Origin: Bacteroidaceae bacterium
Lineage (GTDB): Bacteria; Bacteroidota; Bacteroidia; Bacteroidales; Bacteroidaceae
Assembly (NCBI GenBank): GCA_902362375.1
Contig: CABIVS010000005.1
Location: 1-64,000 of the forward strand
Reading direction: 5' to 3'
DNA: 64,000 nt
The notes under the pieces are model-generated. The model ran no database searches. It saw only the letters and a list, made by a program, of their open reading frames with translations, and was not told the DNA's origin. This document shows, piece after piece, positions 27,443 through 36,883 of this stretch. The position numbers and the translations under genes are program-made. Position 1 is the stretch's first letter. Each line of letters begins with the position of its first letter.

Positions 27443-27450
27443 TACATTTG
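27443..27450 (+). promoter_or_regulatory. -7 element for the DUF6377 regulator gene
   Basis: TACATTTG fits TAnnTTTG. The likely transcription start near 27457 leaves a 40-base leader to the ATG at 27498 and rules out the in-frame GTG at 27450. Confidence 0.6.
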
Positions 27451-27497
27451 TGTGGTTAATCTCTGTTATCCTATACTTACTAAAGCCTATCCGCCTC

Positions 27498-29147
27498 ATG
27501 AAAAAGAACTGTCTACTCTATCTTTTGTTCTTCTTCTCTTGTCATTCAGTCCTTGCTGACGAGCGTCTGGACTCGCTATTGAATGTGCTTGATAAAACGA
27601 TCAGGAACGCCGATACTTATGTGCAGATTAAAGAGGACAGACTTCGTGAGCTAAAGAAAGAAGCTAACAGGACAGTACCTGTATCTGTAGAACGTTACAA
27701 CCTAAATAATTCGATTTATCTTGAATATAAAGCATACAGTTCCGATTCCGCACTCCACTATCTGAATGAAAACTTGCTGTTGGCAAGACAGTTGAATGAT
27801 AAAGAGAGAGAACTTAAAATTCAATTGGAGTTATCTTATTTGTTATCTTCCATCGGGATGTATATGGAAGCGGCGGATATATTAAACTCCATCGATCGCC
27901 AGACCCTTCCAACATCTCTTTTGGGGTATTATTATACATGTTATGAACATGTCTATTCTGAAGCGGGAGCCGCACAACCACGATATAAAATGTTTGCTTC
28001 CCGCTATGTAAAGTTGAGTCATGCATATCGGGATTCTATGGAGGTTACATTAGATTCGTCTTCGGCTACTTACCTGTGGTTGCGTGAGACACAGCTAAGA
28101 GAGGCCGGAAAGTATGATGAGGCTATGGAATTCAGTGACCGCCGACTCGCAGAAGCTTCTTTCGGCACTCCCCAATATGCATTAGTGGCTTATCAGCGTT
28201 TCCGTCCTTTTGAGAGCATGGGCAAGAAAGACGAACACTTATATTATTTAGTACTTTCAGCTATATCAGATGTACGTTCCGCCATTAAAGAGCAATCTTC
28301 TTTGATGGTACTGGCACAAGAACTACATAGCAAAGGAGATTTGAAACGTGCCTATGACTATATCAATTTCTCATGGGAGATATCACAGTTTTATAAGACG
28401 AGGTTGCGGAGTTGGATGAACATCACCCCGCTTTCCATGATTAATGGGAATTATCAGGATATTATCAAGCAACAGAATCGGGAACTGCTGATTTATATTA
28501 CCTGTGTAGCCTTGCTGGCATTACTGTTGGTGGTAGCGTTAATCTATATTTACCGACAGATGAAAGCCCTTTCCATCGCTAAGAAAGGATTACAGGAAGT
28601 AAACGAACGGCTGTTCTCTTTGAATGAAGAACTCGAAGAAGTGAACCGCCATCTTCGTTCCACCAATCTGGAACTTTCAGAGTCCAATCTCATTAAAGAA
28701 GCCTATATCGCCCGTTTCTTTAAATTGTGTTCTGTATATGTAGACCGTTTGCAAGCGTACAGAAAGTTGGTAAACAAGAAACTGCAACGTGGGCAAGTGG
28801 CAGAATTGTTGAAAATGACACACCTTAGCAATGATATTGTAACCGTTGAAGTGCAAGAATTGTATGCGAACTTTGATTCCGCTTTCCTGCATCTCTTCCC
28901 TAACTTTGTGGAATCTCTCAACGAATTATTGTTGCCCGAAGAACAGATTGTTTTGAAACCGGATGAATTACTGAATACCGAATTGCGTATTTTTGCCTTG
29001 ATACGTTTGGGAATAAAAGACAGTTCGCAGATTGCAGAGCTTCTGCATTACTCGGTGAATACGATCTATAATTATCGCTCAAGAGTAAAGACCAAAGCAC
29101 GTGTTTCACGAGATGATTTTGAAGATTTGGTGGCAAAAATCCGTTAA
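27498..29147 (+). CDS. DUF6377-type membrane-bound transcriptional regulator
   Basis: About 549 residues. Signal peptide (MKKNCLLYLLFFFSCHSVLA), then a helical TPR-like sensor of about 300 residues, one membrane helix (IYITCVALLALLLVVALIYIY), a coiled coil rich in Glu/Leu (GLQEVNERLFSLNEELEEVNR) and a C-terminal LuxR-like helix-turn-helix (IFALIRLGIKDSSQIAELL followed by HYSVNTIYNYRSRV). The layout is that of Bacteroidetes one-component sensors named DUF6377, often found beside SusC/SusD loci. It lies directly upstream of PUL2 on the same strand and is its probable regulator (inference). The ligand is unknown. Confidence 0.85.
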   Translation: MKKNCLLYLLFFFSCHSVLADERLDSLLNVLDKTIRNADTYVQIKEDRLRELKKEANRTVPVSVERYNLNNSIYLEYKAYSSDSALHYLNENLLLARQLNDKERELKIQLELSYLLSSIGMYMEAADILNSIDRQTLPTSLLGYYYTCYEHVYSEAGAAQPRYKMFASRYVKLSHAYRDSMEVTLDSSSATYLWLRETQLREAGKYDEAMEFSDRRLAEASFGTPQYALVAYQRFRPFESMGKKDEHLYYLVLSAISDVRSAIKEQSSLMVLAQELHSKGDLKRAYDYINFSWEISQFYKTRLRSWMNITPLSMINGNYQDIIKQQNRELLIYITCVALLALLLVVALIYIYRQMKALSIAKKGLQEVNERLFSLNEELEEVNRHLRSTNLELSESNLIKEAYIARFFKLCSVYVDRLQAYRKLVNKKLQRGQVAELLKMTHLSNDIVTVEVQELYANFDSAFLHLFPNFVESLNELLLPEEQIVLKPDELLNTELRIFALIRLGIKDSSQIAELLHYSVNTIYNYRSRVKTKARVSRDDFEDLVAKIR

Positions 29148-29306
29148 TAAAATCTGTGCCGAATCTACCTTTTAATGTGAGCTTGTTGAGAGGTAATGTG
29201 TTTATTATCAAACAGTTGTTTATTTGAAAAGATTGTATATTTCCACTTATATTCCCTTTGCTATTTTTTATCGGTGCATTTCCCTCTATTTTTGTCATAA
29301 CCGAAC

Positions 29307-29344
29307 GGAACGAACTGATTCCGCCTTCGGGAGTTCCTTTTTTT
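29307..29344 (+). terminator. Hairpin with T-tract between the regulator and PUL2
   Basis: GAACT (29312-29316) pairs with AGTTC (29332-29336), with inner CCG/CGG (29321-29330), followed by a long T run (29337-29344). It probably terminates the DUF6377 transcript. It ends only about 20 bases before the GDPD start, so it could also act as a leader attenuator of PUL2. No clear -7 word was found for PUL2 in 29148-29366. Confidence 0.55.
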
Positions 29345-29366
29345 ATTAACCTTTATAGAAATACAA

Positions 29367-30539
29367 ATGAAAAATGAATTACTGCATTTTTTTGTTCCGG
29401 AAAAAGGAAGAAGAACAAAACGCCAGCCTATAAGCTGGATATGCTGTTGGGCTATTCTACTGGGAATAGTTTGCAACGCTTGCTCTGACGACGATCCTGT
29501 GAAAAAGAATCCTTACCTGCAAGTAAGTACTCGTGCCATGCTGAAAGAGGTGGTAGAGGTCAAATTCAACAACATTGATGGAAATACCGATATTACTGTC
29601 GATTTTGGTGACGGGACGGTCAAGGAGGGGAAAGCTGCCACCCCTATCACTTATGCCTATACCCAGAGTGGTGACTACACACTACACGTTACGGCAGGTC
29701 AGTATGAGGTGCAGAAGAGGATCCGCATCTATAATCTGTTGGCGTTGACGGAGGCGATGAAGCAATTCAGAGAGCCGGATAACAAAAAAGTATGGGTCAT
29801 GACACACCGGGCACATACGTCCGACAGAACTGTTCCCGAGAATTCAGTCTCTTCCGTAGAGGATGCCATTGATTCAGGAGCTGAAGTGATCGAGTGTGAT
29901 ACTCATGTGACAAGTGACGGAGTAGTAGTGGTTTGTCATGACCAGACGATCAATGCTACAACGAATGGCACGGGTGACATCACGAAAATGACCTATGCGG
30001 AAATACAGAAGTACAACTTGAAAGACCGGAACGGTCGGGTGACTGATGAAAAGATGCCTACTCTGGAAGAGTTTCTGAAAGCAGGACGCGGTAGAATCTA
30101 TTACAATCTCGACTACTCTCCGCGTACAGCAACTTCGCAACAAGTGGTGGATATCGTGATGAAACTGGATATGATGGAATCTGTATTTTTCTATTGTAAC
30201 AGTGCGCAGAAGGCGGAAGAAGTATTGGGCATTACTTCCAAGGCACATGTGTATACATGGACAGGAAGTCATAAACCGATGATAGGACTACCGGGTAATT
30301 ACTTCGTGCAATACAGCTACCTGACGAATGGGAAAAGCACTCCTTTGGGAAGTTCAATCAATGATGGAATGCTTGCTACGGTGAATATGCTTCCTGCCAG
30401 TGGCAGTAGTGTGTCCGAATGGACGTTGAACGAGACTTATCTGGATGAACTCTTGCAAATCTATCCGATGGTATGTATGATACAGACGGATTTACCGGAC
30501 TTGTTGATTCCGGCATTACAGGCAAGAGGGCTTCGTTAA
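29367..30539 (+). CDS. Glycerophosphodiester phosphodiesterase lipoprotein with PKD-like domain
   Basis: 390 residues, first gene of PUL2. The lipoprotein signal ends CNAC (about Cys39). Residues 48-120 look like a PKD or Ig-like domain (ITVDFGDGTVKEG, YTQSGDYTLHV). The GDPD TIM barrel follows: THRAHTSDRTVPENS near 145 (family HRG...PENS; here HRAH), ECDTHVTSDGVVVVCHD with the Glu/Asp metal ligands and catalytic His, and TNGTGDITKMTYAEI. It cleaves glycerophosphodiesters to an alcohol and glycerol 3-phosphate, here probably at the cell surface. The PUL position suggests a polymeric substrate rather than phospholipid turnover (inference). Confidence 0.9.
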   Translation: MKNELLHFFVPEKGRRTKRQPISWICCWAILLGIVCNACSDDDPVKKNPYLQVSTRAMLKEVVEVKFNNIDGNTDITVDFGDGTVKEGKAATPITYAYTQSGDYTLHVTAGQYEVQKRIRIYNLLALTEAMKQFREPDNKKVWVMTHRAHTSDRTVPENSVSSVEDAIDSGAEVIECDTHVTSDGVVVVCHDQTINATTNGTGDITKMTYAEIQKYNLKDRNGRVTDEKMPTLEEFLKAGRGRIYYNLDYSPRTATSQQVVDIVMKLDMMESVFFYCNSAQKAEEVLGITSKAHVYTWTGSHKPMIGLPGNYFVQYSYLTNGKSTPLGSSINDGMLATVNMLPASGSSVSEWTLNETYLDELLQIYPMVCMIQTDLPDLLIPALQARGLR

Positions 30540-30570
30540 CTTTATCATCTAATATAAAAATCATCTATTT

Positions 30571-33567
30571 ATGAGAAATATTTATTGTAGAACGTGTACC
30601 TGTCTGTTAGGTATAGTGCTGATGCTGTTTTCCGGCATCCAGGCAAGAGGAGCTTCTTGGGAAGTGCAGCAGGAACGTAAAATATCCGGTACGGTGATCG
30701 ATGAAAAGGGGGAACCTGTCATCGGAGCTTCGGTGGTGGTTGTAGAGACAAAGCAAGGTAGCATCACCAATATGGACGGTAAATTCCAGGTGAGTGCTCC
30801 GCAGAACGGACATTTAAAAATCTCTTATATCGGTTATGAAACACAAGAAGTGGCTATCAAGGACCGGCAATTACTAAAAATTGTGTTGAAAGAAGAATCC
30901 ACTGCTTTGAATGAAGTGGTAGTGGTGGGTTATGGTACGATGAAACGGAAAGAAATGACTTCGGCTATTTCGCATGTCGGTGCGAAAGACCTGAATCAAA
31001 TATCCAGTCTCGATGCTTCCATGTTGTTGCAGGGAAAGGTATCCAGTGTCTCTGTTTCCAATACGGCTTTGGCCGATCCGAATAGTACGGGAAGTATTCA
31101 GATTCGTGGTATATCATCACGTAATGCCGGGCTGGGTCCGTTGATTGTTGTAGATGGAGTGCCGGGAGGTGATATGACGAATATTAATCCTGCGGATATT
31201 GAATCTATCGATGTATTGAAAGATGGTGCCGCTTCTGCTATTTATGGTACACGGGGTAGCAACGGTGTTATTCTTGTTAATCTGAAAAAGGGAACCCGTG
31301 ACGGGGAAGTGCATACTACTTACAGTGCTGCCGTCACTTTCAATAAAGCAAAGAAAGAGCTGGACATTATGAATGCGGAGGAATATCGTGCTTATCGTAC
31401 GGTGTCTAATCCACTTTCCGATATGGGAGCCAGTACAGACTGGTTTGATGCCGTAACCCGTTTGGGAGTGACACATATGCACACGTTAACCTTCTCCGGA
31501 GGTAATGCGAGGACCAATTATCGCGTAACAGCCGATTATCGTAAAGCGCAGGGAATCGACTTGCGTTCCGACCGTCGGGAATATGGTGCGCGTGCTACCA
31601 TCAGTCACACAACGAAAGATGGCCTGTTTACGTTTGCAGCCAATATGACTCCCCGTGTCATCGACCGGAACAAGTCAGCCAGTGTGTATGGCAGCGTTAT
31701 TAAGAATAATCCGACGATGCCGGTTTATGATCCCGAATCAGCTAATGGGTACTATCGTTTTCCGTCCGGAGGAGATAGTTCGAATATTGTTGAGCAATTG
31801 AATGAGGAAGAAAATGGTACGGAGATTAAATTGCTGGAATGGAATGCTACTGCTGCCGTTAATTTGCTGCCGTTGTTTAATCCTGCAAACCCGAATATGG
31901 TCTTGAAATCGCAGGTTACTGTTTCACAGTATCAGGTGGATAAGTTCAACGGATGGTTCGTACCATCTACTTACGGTCCTAATGTGAATTCGGGCGTTGC
32001 CGGAAAAGCGAGCCGCGACTTTGATAAAAACACCAATAACAATCTGGAATGGGTGACCAACTTCTCTACACGTATGAAGGATCACCAAATCCGTGCAATG
32101 GTGGGTTATAGTTATAATTACGGTGTAAGTTCGGGTATGGGAGCCGAAAACTGGGATTTCTCTTCCGACGGCTTGACGTATAATAATCTGGGCTCCGGTC
32201 TGGAAGCAGCCAAAGAGGGAAAGACCATGATGAGTTCTTATAAGAATGACCATAAACTAATCAGTTTCTTCGGACGTGTCAATTATGACTGGAAAGAGCG
32301 CTATCTGTTTACTTTCTCTTTACGTCACGAGGGCTCTTCCCGTTTCGGTGAGAATCATAAATGGGGTAATTTCCCGGCTGTGTCTGTCGGCTGGCGTATT
32401 TCGGATGAGAAATTTATGAAAGGACTTTCATGGATTGATGACTTGAAAGTGCGTTATGACTATGGTGTGACCGGTAATCAGGAAATAGGTAACTACCAGT
32501 CTTTGGCTACTTATAAGGCTTATGGCTGGTATCAGTATGGCGGCAACAACTTCCATGTGTGGGGACCGAGTAAGAATGTCAATTCGGAACTTCGTTGGGA
32601 GAAGGGACACAACCAGAACATCGGTTTGGACTTCTCGCTTTTCAAACACAAAGTGACCGGTTCATTTAACTATTTTCACCGTAAGCAAAGCGACTTGCTC
32701 GGTAGCTATTCCGTATCGGTTCCACCTAATTTGTTCTCTACAATCTATGCCAATGTAGGTACATTGCGCAATACCGGTTTCGAGCTTGATATAACAGTTA
32801 ATGCTGTTCGGACAAAAGACTTTACTTATAGTTTCACATTAGTAGGTGCTACTAATAATAATAAGTTTGTCAGCTTCTCCAATGATGTGTACAAGGGACA
32901 GAAATATTACTCCACCTGTAACATGGCGAACCCTAATAATCCGGGATATTTGCAGCGGATTGAAGAGGGAGAGCGTATCGGTAACTACTTCACATACCGT
33001 TATGCGGGAGTGGATAAAAAGGGTGACTGGTTGATTTATGACAAGAAGGGAAATGTAATCCCTGTATCCCAAGGTACGGAAGAAGACAAAGCAGTAACCG
33101 GAAACGGTTTGCCGAAATTCACCGGTTCTATGACGCACAACTTCACTTACAAGAACTTTGATTTGACTGTTGCTCTCCGTGGTGCTGCCGGATTTGACAT
33201 CTTTAACGTGCACGATTTCTATTTCGGATTACAGAGTATGAGTACCAATCAGTTGACCACCGCTTATTCGAAGAATGCCCATATCACAACAGGTAAGAAT
33301 GTGATTACCGACTATTTCATCGAACCGGGTGATTACCTGAAGATAGACAACATTACTTTAGGATATACGATGAACCTGAATAAGAAGTACATCGAAAAGA
33401 TACGCCTGTTCGGTACAGCTAACAATCTTTATACGTTTACGAAATTTACGGGTGTAGATCCTTCTACATACGAAGTGAATGGACTGACACCGGGTACTTT
33501 CGGAGGAGGATACAACTATTATCCGTCTGCTTTCCAGTTTATTTTAGGTTTACAAGTAAGTTTTTAA
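30571..33567 (+). CDS. SusC-like TonB-dependent transporter
   Basis: 998 residues. Signal peptide, then a carboxypeptidase-regulatory-like domain (KISGTVIDEKGEPVIGASV), the TonB-box region LNEVVVVGYGT near 112-122, a plug with LIVVDGVPGGDMTNINPADI and VLKDGAASAIYGTRGSNG, and a barrel ending in VSF. It imports the PUL2 substrate with the SusD encoded 13 bases downstream. It is complete in all usual parts, in contrast to the short SusC of PUL1. Confidence 0.95.
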   Translation: MRNIYCRTCTCLLGIVLMLFSGIQARGASWEVQQERKISGTVIDEKGEPVIGASVVVVETKQGSITNMDGKFQVSAPQNGHLKISYIGYETQEVAIKDRQLLKIVLKEESTALNEVVVVGYGTMKRKEMTSAISHVGAKDLNQISSLDASMLLQGKVSSVSVSNTALADPNSTGSIQIRGISSRNAGLGPLIVVDGVPGGDMTNINPADIESIDVLKDGAASAIYGTRGSNGVILVNLKKGTRDGEVHTTYSAAVTFNKAKKELDIMNAEEYRAYRTVSNPLSDMGASTDWFDAVTRLGVTHMHTLTFSGGNARTNYRVTADYRKAQGIDLRSDRREYGARATISHTTKDGLFTFAANMTPRVIDRNKSASVYGSVIKNNPTMPVYDPESANGYYRFPSGGDSSNIVEQLNEEENGTEIKLLEWNATAAVNLLPLFNPANPNMVLKSQVTVSQYQVDKFNGWFVPSTYGPNVNSGVAGKASRDFDKNTNNNLEWVTNFSTRMKDHQIRAMVGYSYNYGVSSGMGAENWDFSSDGLTYNNLGSGLEAAKEGKTMMSSYKNDHKLISFFGRVNYDWKERYLFTFSLRHEGSSRFGENHKWGNFPAVSVGWRISDEKFMKGLSWIDDLKVRYDYGVTGNQEIGNYQSLATYKAYGWYQYGGNNFHVWGPSKNVNSELRWEKGHNQNIGLDFSLFKHKVTGSFNYFHRKQSDLLGSYSVSVPPNLFSTIYANVGTLRNTGFELDITVNAVRTKDFTYSFTLVGATNNNKFVSFSNDVYKGQKYYSTCNMANPNNPGYLQRIEEGERIGNYFTYRYAGVDKKGDWLIYDKKGNVIPVSQGTEEDKAVTGNGLPKFTGSMTHNFTYKNFDLTVALRGAAGFDIFNVHDFYFGLQSMSTNQLTTAYSKNAHITTGKNVITDYFIEPGDYLKIDNITLGYTMNLNKKYIEKIRLFGTANNLYTFTKFTGVDPSTYEVNGLTPGTFGGGYNYYPSAFQFILGLQVSF

Positions 33568-33580
33568 AAGAAAAACAATT

Positions 33581-35356
33581 ATGAGAATAACAAAATATAT
33601 TATAGGATTGAGTATGATGGCAGGTACAGTGTTAGGCCTACCGTCTTGTACTGATCTGTCGGAAACGGTGTATGACCAGGTGATGTCCAAGAACTATTAT
33701 AACACGAAACAGGATGTTATCAACGCTGTCTTCCGTCCTTTTGAACACATGTACTGCTGCATCTGGATACGTCATGAGAATGAAGAGCTACCGGCGGACC
33801 AACTGATTACTCCTACTCGTGGTACTTGGTGGTACGATGGAGGACTGTGGGAAATGTATCATCGTCATCAATATGATGATATCAATCAAGGGGACTGGTT
33901 GAGTGAATGGGACAACTTTTATGTAGGCATTGGTCAATGCAATATGGTATTGGATGACTTGGCACAGTTGAACCCGTCTAATTTTGGTTTAAGCGACAGT
34001 GAATTTGAAAGTTTTAAAGCACAGCTGCGTTGTATGCGTGCCTGGGGTTATCTTCGTCTGTTGAATACACATCGCAACTGCATTTTAACGACCACGTCGG
34101 ATCAGGCAGTAAACGAACTACCGGAAAATCGGAAACAAGTTTCTCCGCAGGTGATGTTCGATTTCATCGAGAGTGAATTGAAAGACTACTGTCTGACAGC
34201 TTTACCCTCCAAGAGTGGACAATCCGGCAATGGCAGCCAGCAGGGGCAGTTTACCAAAGCTGCTGCGGCATCTTTATTGGTACGTCTTTATCTGAATGCA
34301 GAAGTATGGATCGGCCAGGCCAAATGGCAGGAATGTATCGATATGTGTAAACGTATCACTGGGGGAGAGTTTGGATATTATGCAATTGCTGATAATTGGT
34401 ATGCACCTTTCGATTGGAATAATGAAATGTGCAATGAGGTAATCTTTGGTTTCCCCGGTTCTTATGGACTGACCAGCTGGCATCTGCAAAATGACAGAAG
34501 AACGGTTTACGGCCGTGGTTTGCCTTATGGTAGTGCATATTACCTGAAGATAGAAGGAAATGGCGAACGCAATCCAAAATATGCGCTTTCACCAAGTTAT
34601 GACAACCAGCAACCACGAGAACTGTTTGATTATAGCTTGGGAATGGTTACCCGGAAGTTTGCTAAATATCAGGGAGATATACGATATAAGCAATATATAA
34701 ACACGGGTAATAACACACGCGAAGGTATGTTCTTTCTTGAAGGTAAGATTGCCAACTCTGCTGTCAGTGGAGGATATGCCAAGAACCCGGATAATCAATA
34801 TGTGATTTATTTGCGTGACCAGGTCGGACGATTTGAGGGAAATGCAGAGTCAGGTTATATTTCTAATCCGGCTTATAAGGAATCCAAGTTAGGCAATGGT
34901 GATTTCAATTCAGGACTTTACTGTGTGAAGTATCCTTTCTATCCGTTTACCGGAGGTTATTATATCGAGTCTGACTACACGGAGATTCGTTTGGCCGAGA
35001 TTATTTATTCGCAGGCTGAATGTCTTCTCCGTCTCGGACAGGCGGGTGAGGCTGGCAAGTTGCTGAACAGCGTACGTAAACGCAACTACGAAAACTTTAC
35101 AGCGAATATCGCTTATCAGCCGGAAGGTAACGTTGTGCTCGATCTGAAAGAAATGTTGGATGAGTGGGGACGGGAATTTCTGGCGGAAAGTCGTCGGCGT
35201 ACAGATCTGATCCGCTTTGACAGGTATCAGGAAGCATGGTGGGATAAACCACGGGATGCAGACGATCATTATGAATTGTTCCCCTTGTCGCAGACGCAAC
35301 TGGAACAGAATGAATATCTGAAACAGAATCCCGGTTATCCGGATATTTCCCGGTGA
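33581..35356 (+). CDS. SusD/RagB-family glycan-binding lipoprotein
   Basis: 591 residues, lipobox GLPSC near residue 22. SusD features: LRCMRAWGYLRLLNTH, the EIRLAEIIYSQAECLLRLG helix, LLNSVRKRNYEN, the EWGREFLAESRRRTDLIRFDRY block and the C-terminal LFPLSQTQLEQN and NPGYPD. It forms the ligand-capturing lid of the PUL2 SusC. It is aromatic-rich in the first 150 residues (CCIWIRHENEELP, TRGTWWYDGGLWEMYHRHQ), where SusD proteins often bind ligand. Confidence 0.94.
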   Translation: MRITKYIIGLSMMAGTVLGLPSCTDLSETVYDQVMSKNYYNTKQDVINAVFRPFEHMYCCIWIRHENEELPADQLITPTRGTWWYDGGLWEMYHRHQYDDINQGDWLSEWDNFYVGIGQCNMVLDDLAQLNPSNFGLSDSEFESFKAQLRCMRAWGYLRLLNTHRNCILTTTSDQAVNELPENRKQVSPQVMFDFIESELKDYCLTALPSKSGQSGNGSQQGQFTKAAAASLLVRLYLNAEVWIGQAKWQECIDMCKRITGGEFGYYAIADNWYAPFDWNNEMCNEVIFGFPGSYGLTSWHLQNDRRTVYGRGLPYGSAYYLKIEGNGERNPKYALSPSYDNQQPRELFDYSLGMVTRKFAKYQGDIRYKQYINTGNNTREGMFFLEGKIANSAVSGGYAKNPDNQYVIYLRDQVGRFEGNAESGYISNPAYKESKLGNGDFNSGLYCVKYPFYPFTGGYYIESDYTEIRLAEIIYSQAECLLRLGQAGEAGKLLNSVRKRNYENFTANIAYQPEGNVVLDLKEMLDEWGREFLAESRRRTDLIRFDRYQEAWWDKPRDADDHYELFPLSQTQLEQNEYLKQNPGYPDISR

Positions 35357-35411
35357 AATCGGTGAATTTGCGATTATTCTTATCTAATGTACAAGTTAAA
35401 AAAGAAAGAAA

Positions 35412-36863
35412 ATGAAAAATAGATTATTCATAATATCGAAGCTATGTATGCTGGCTTTCATGATTCTGTTGGCACAGGGATGCCAGGAAGATTATGAGAT
35501 GATAGACCCGCCTATGATGACGGATTACGATGACGATCTGGACGAAGAAGTGATTATGCAGAAAGGATTGGAGAGTTACTTTGTGACTCAATTCGGTGAA
35601 GGTGAGATGGATGGCAGTTCTTGGGAACAGGCACTGGATGCGGCTGGCTTCCGTAAGTTGTTGAGCGGTTCAATCGATCTCTCCAAGAGTACGATTTATA
35701 TGAGTCAGGGGAAATATATAATGTCCGAAGAGAGTGGGCTTGGTGTAATCGTCCGCAAGGATGTCAAAGCGATTAAGGGCGGATATAGCCAGTTTAGTGA
35801 AGGAACGGATGTTTCGGCACGTGATATAGATGCGTATGTGACAGTCATCAGTGGTGATGTGAACGGAAATAAGCAGGCGGATGCCGGTGATTGTGGTTTG
35901 TTGCTTGTCAAGAAAGGGCATATAGCTATTGAAGGGGTTACTTTTCAATATGGGTATGTGTCTGAAGCGGATGCGAGTACTACCGAATGTGGTAGTGGCA
36001 TTTACGTGAGCGGCGGTGCCAGTGATACTTCTATTGAGTTGACTGATTGCGTGATTAGAGATTGTAAGTCGGGAGTAACGACTTCTGCCAAGCAGGGTGG
36101 CCCGGCTGTTTTTGTCTTGTCGGGACAGGTGCGATTGAATAAGGTTAGCTTGTTGGACAATACGGCTGCAGGTCGTGGAGGAGCTGTTCGTTGTAGTAGC
36201 AAGACGGCGGTGGTATTTATGAATGGCTGTCTGCTGAAAGGTAATTCTCATAACGGTTCGTGGGGAAATGGTATTCAGATGTCGGAAGGACATATTTGTA
36301 TAAACAATACCACGCTGATAGAGAATATGGGGACAGGTGCCGCTTTGAACGGAGGAGGTAGTATACTGCTGACTAATAACACAATCATTGGAAATGCGAA
36401 TGATAGTCATGGGGCTGTACGCTGTGAGACGGGAGTTGGCGGTGATACGAAGTTTATTAATAATCTGTTGATTTCTGAAAATCCTTCGGCTCCGAGTTTT
36501 AATCTGAATGGTAGTAACTTCGAGGCTTTCTCGAAGGGATATAATGTGTATCAGCGTGTGACGGGGATAACGATGAGTGCGTCCGATACGGCTTATCCTA
36601 ATCAGGTGAACGGTGCGCTGAATGAGGAGGGAGTGTATGTGTGGGATCCCAATCAGATTGGTTCGGTAAAAGGATATGCTACCAGGCAGGCGGTGATAGA
36701 AGTTGCGAAAAGCTTTAACCCGGTGGCTTCGCCTATTACTAATTTGGGAGAAGTGTTTGTGGAATGGATCGGTGAAGATGCTTTCGGAATAGACCAGCGG
36801 GGAGTGACTCGTAATGTGAATAAGATGCAGGCCGGTGCTTATGATGCTGTTCTGGCCAATTAA
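35412..36863 (+). CDS. Right-handed beta-helix surface lipoprotein
   Basis: 483 residues with lipobox AQGC and an acidic linker (DYDDDLDEEV). The body has short parallel beta-helix coils rich in Gly/Asn (GIYVSGG, GGPAVFVLSGQVRLNKVSLLDNT, GGAVRC, NTTLIENMG, NNTIIGNAND), like polymorphic outer-membrane protein or choice-of-anchor Q proteins. It ends DQRGVTRNVNKMQAGAYDA. Such helices bind or cleave polysaccharide, but I see no catalytic signature. Its ending nearly repeats that of the protein at 37796, so the two are paralogs in their C-terminal part. Probably a surface glycan-binding protein of PUL2. Confidence 0.75.
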   Translation: MKNRLFIISKLCMLAFMILLAQGCQEDYEMIDPPMMTDYDDDLDEEVIMQKGLESYFVTQFGEGEMDGSSWEQALDAAGFRKLLSGSIDLSKSTIYMSQGKYIMSEESGLGVIVRKDVKAIKGGYSQFSEGTDVSARDIDAYVTVISGDVNGNKQADAGDCGLLLVKKGHIAIEGVTFQYGYVSEADASTTECGSGIYVSGGASDTSIELTDCVIRDCKSGVTTSAKQGGPAVFVLSGQVRLNKVSLLDNTAAGRGGAVRCSSKTAVVFMNGCLLKGNSHNGSWGNGIQMSEGHICINNTTLIENMGTGAALNGGGSILLTNNTIIGNANDSHGAVRCETGVGGDTKFINNLLISENPSAPSFNLNGSNFEAFSKGYNVYQRVTGITMSASDTAYPNQVNGALNEEGVYVWDPNQIGSVKGYATRQAVIEVAKSFNPVASPITNLGEVFVEWIGEDAFGIDQRGVTRNVNKMQAGAYDAVLAN

Positions 36864-36883
36864 AACTCTAAAACGACTGTAAC

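Noticed and set aside
27450..27450. GTG start for the DUF6377 regulator
   Set aside because: It is the last base of a -7 element; the Met at 27498 opens a proper signal peptide.
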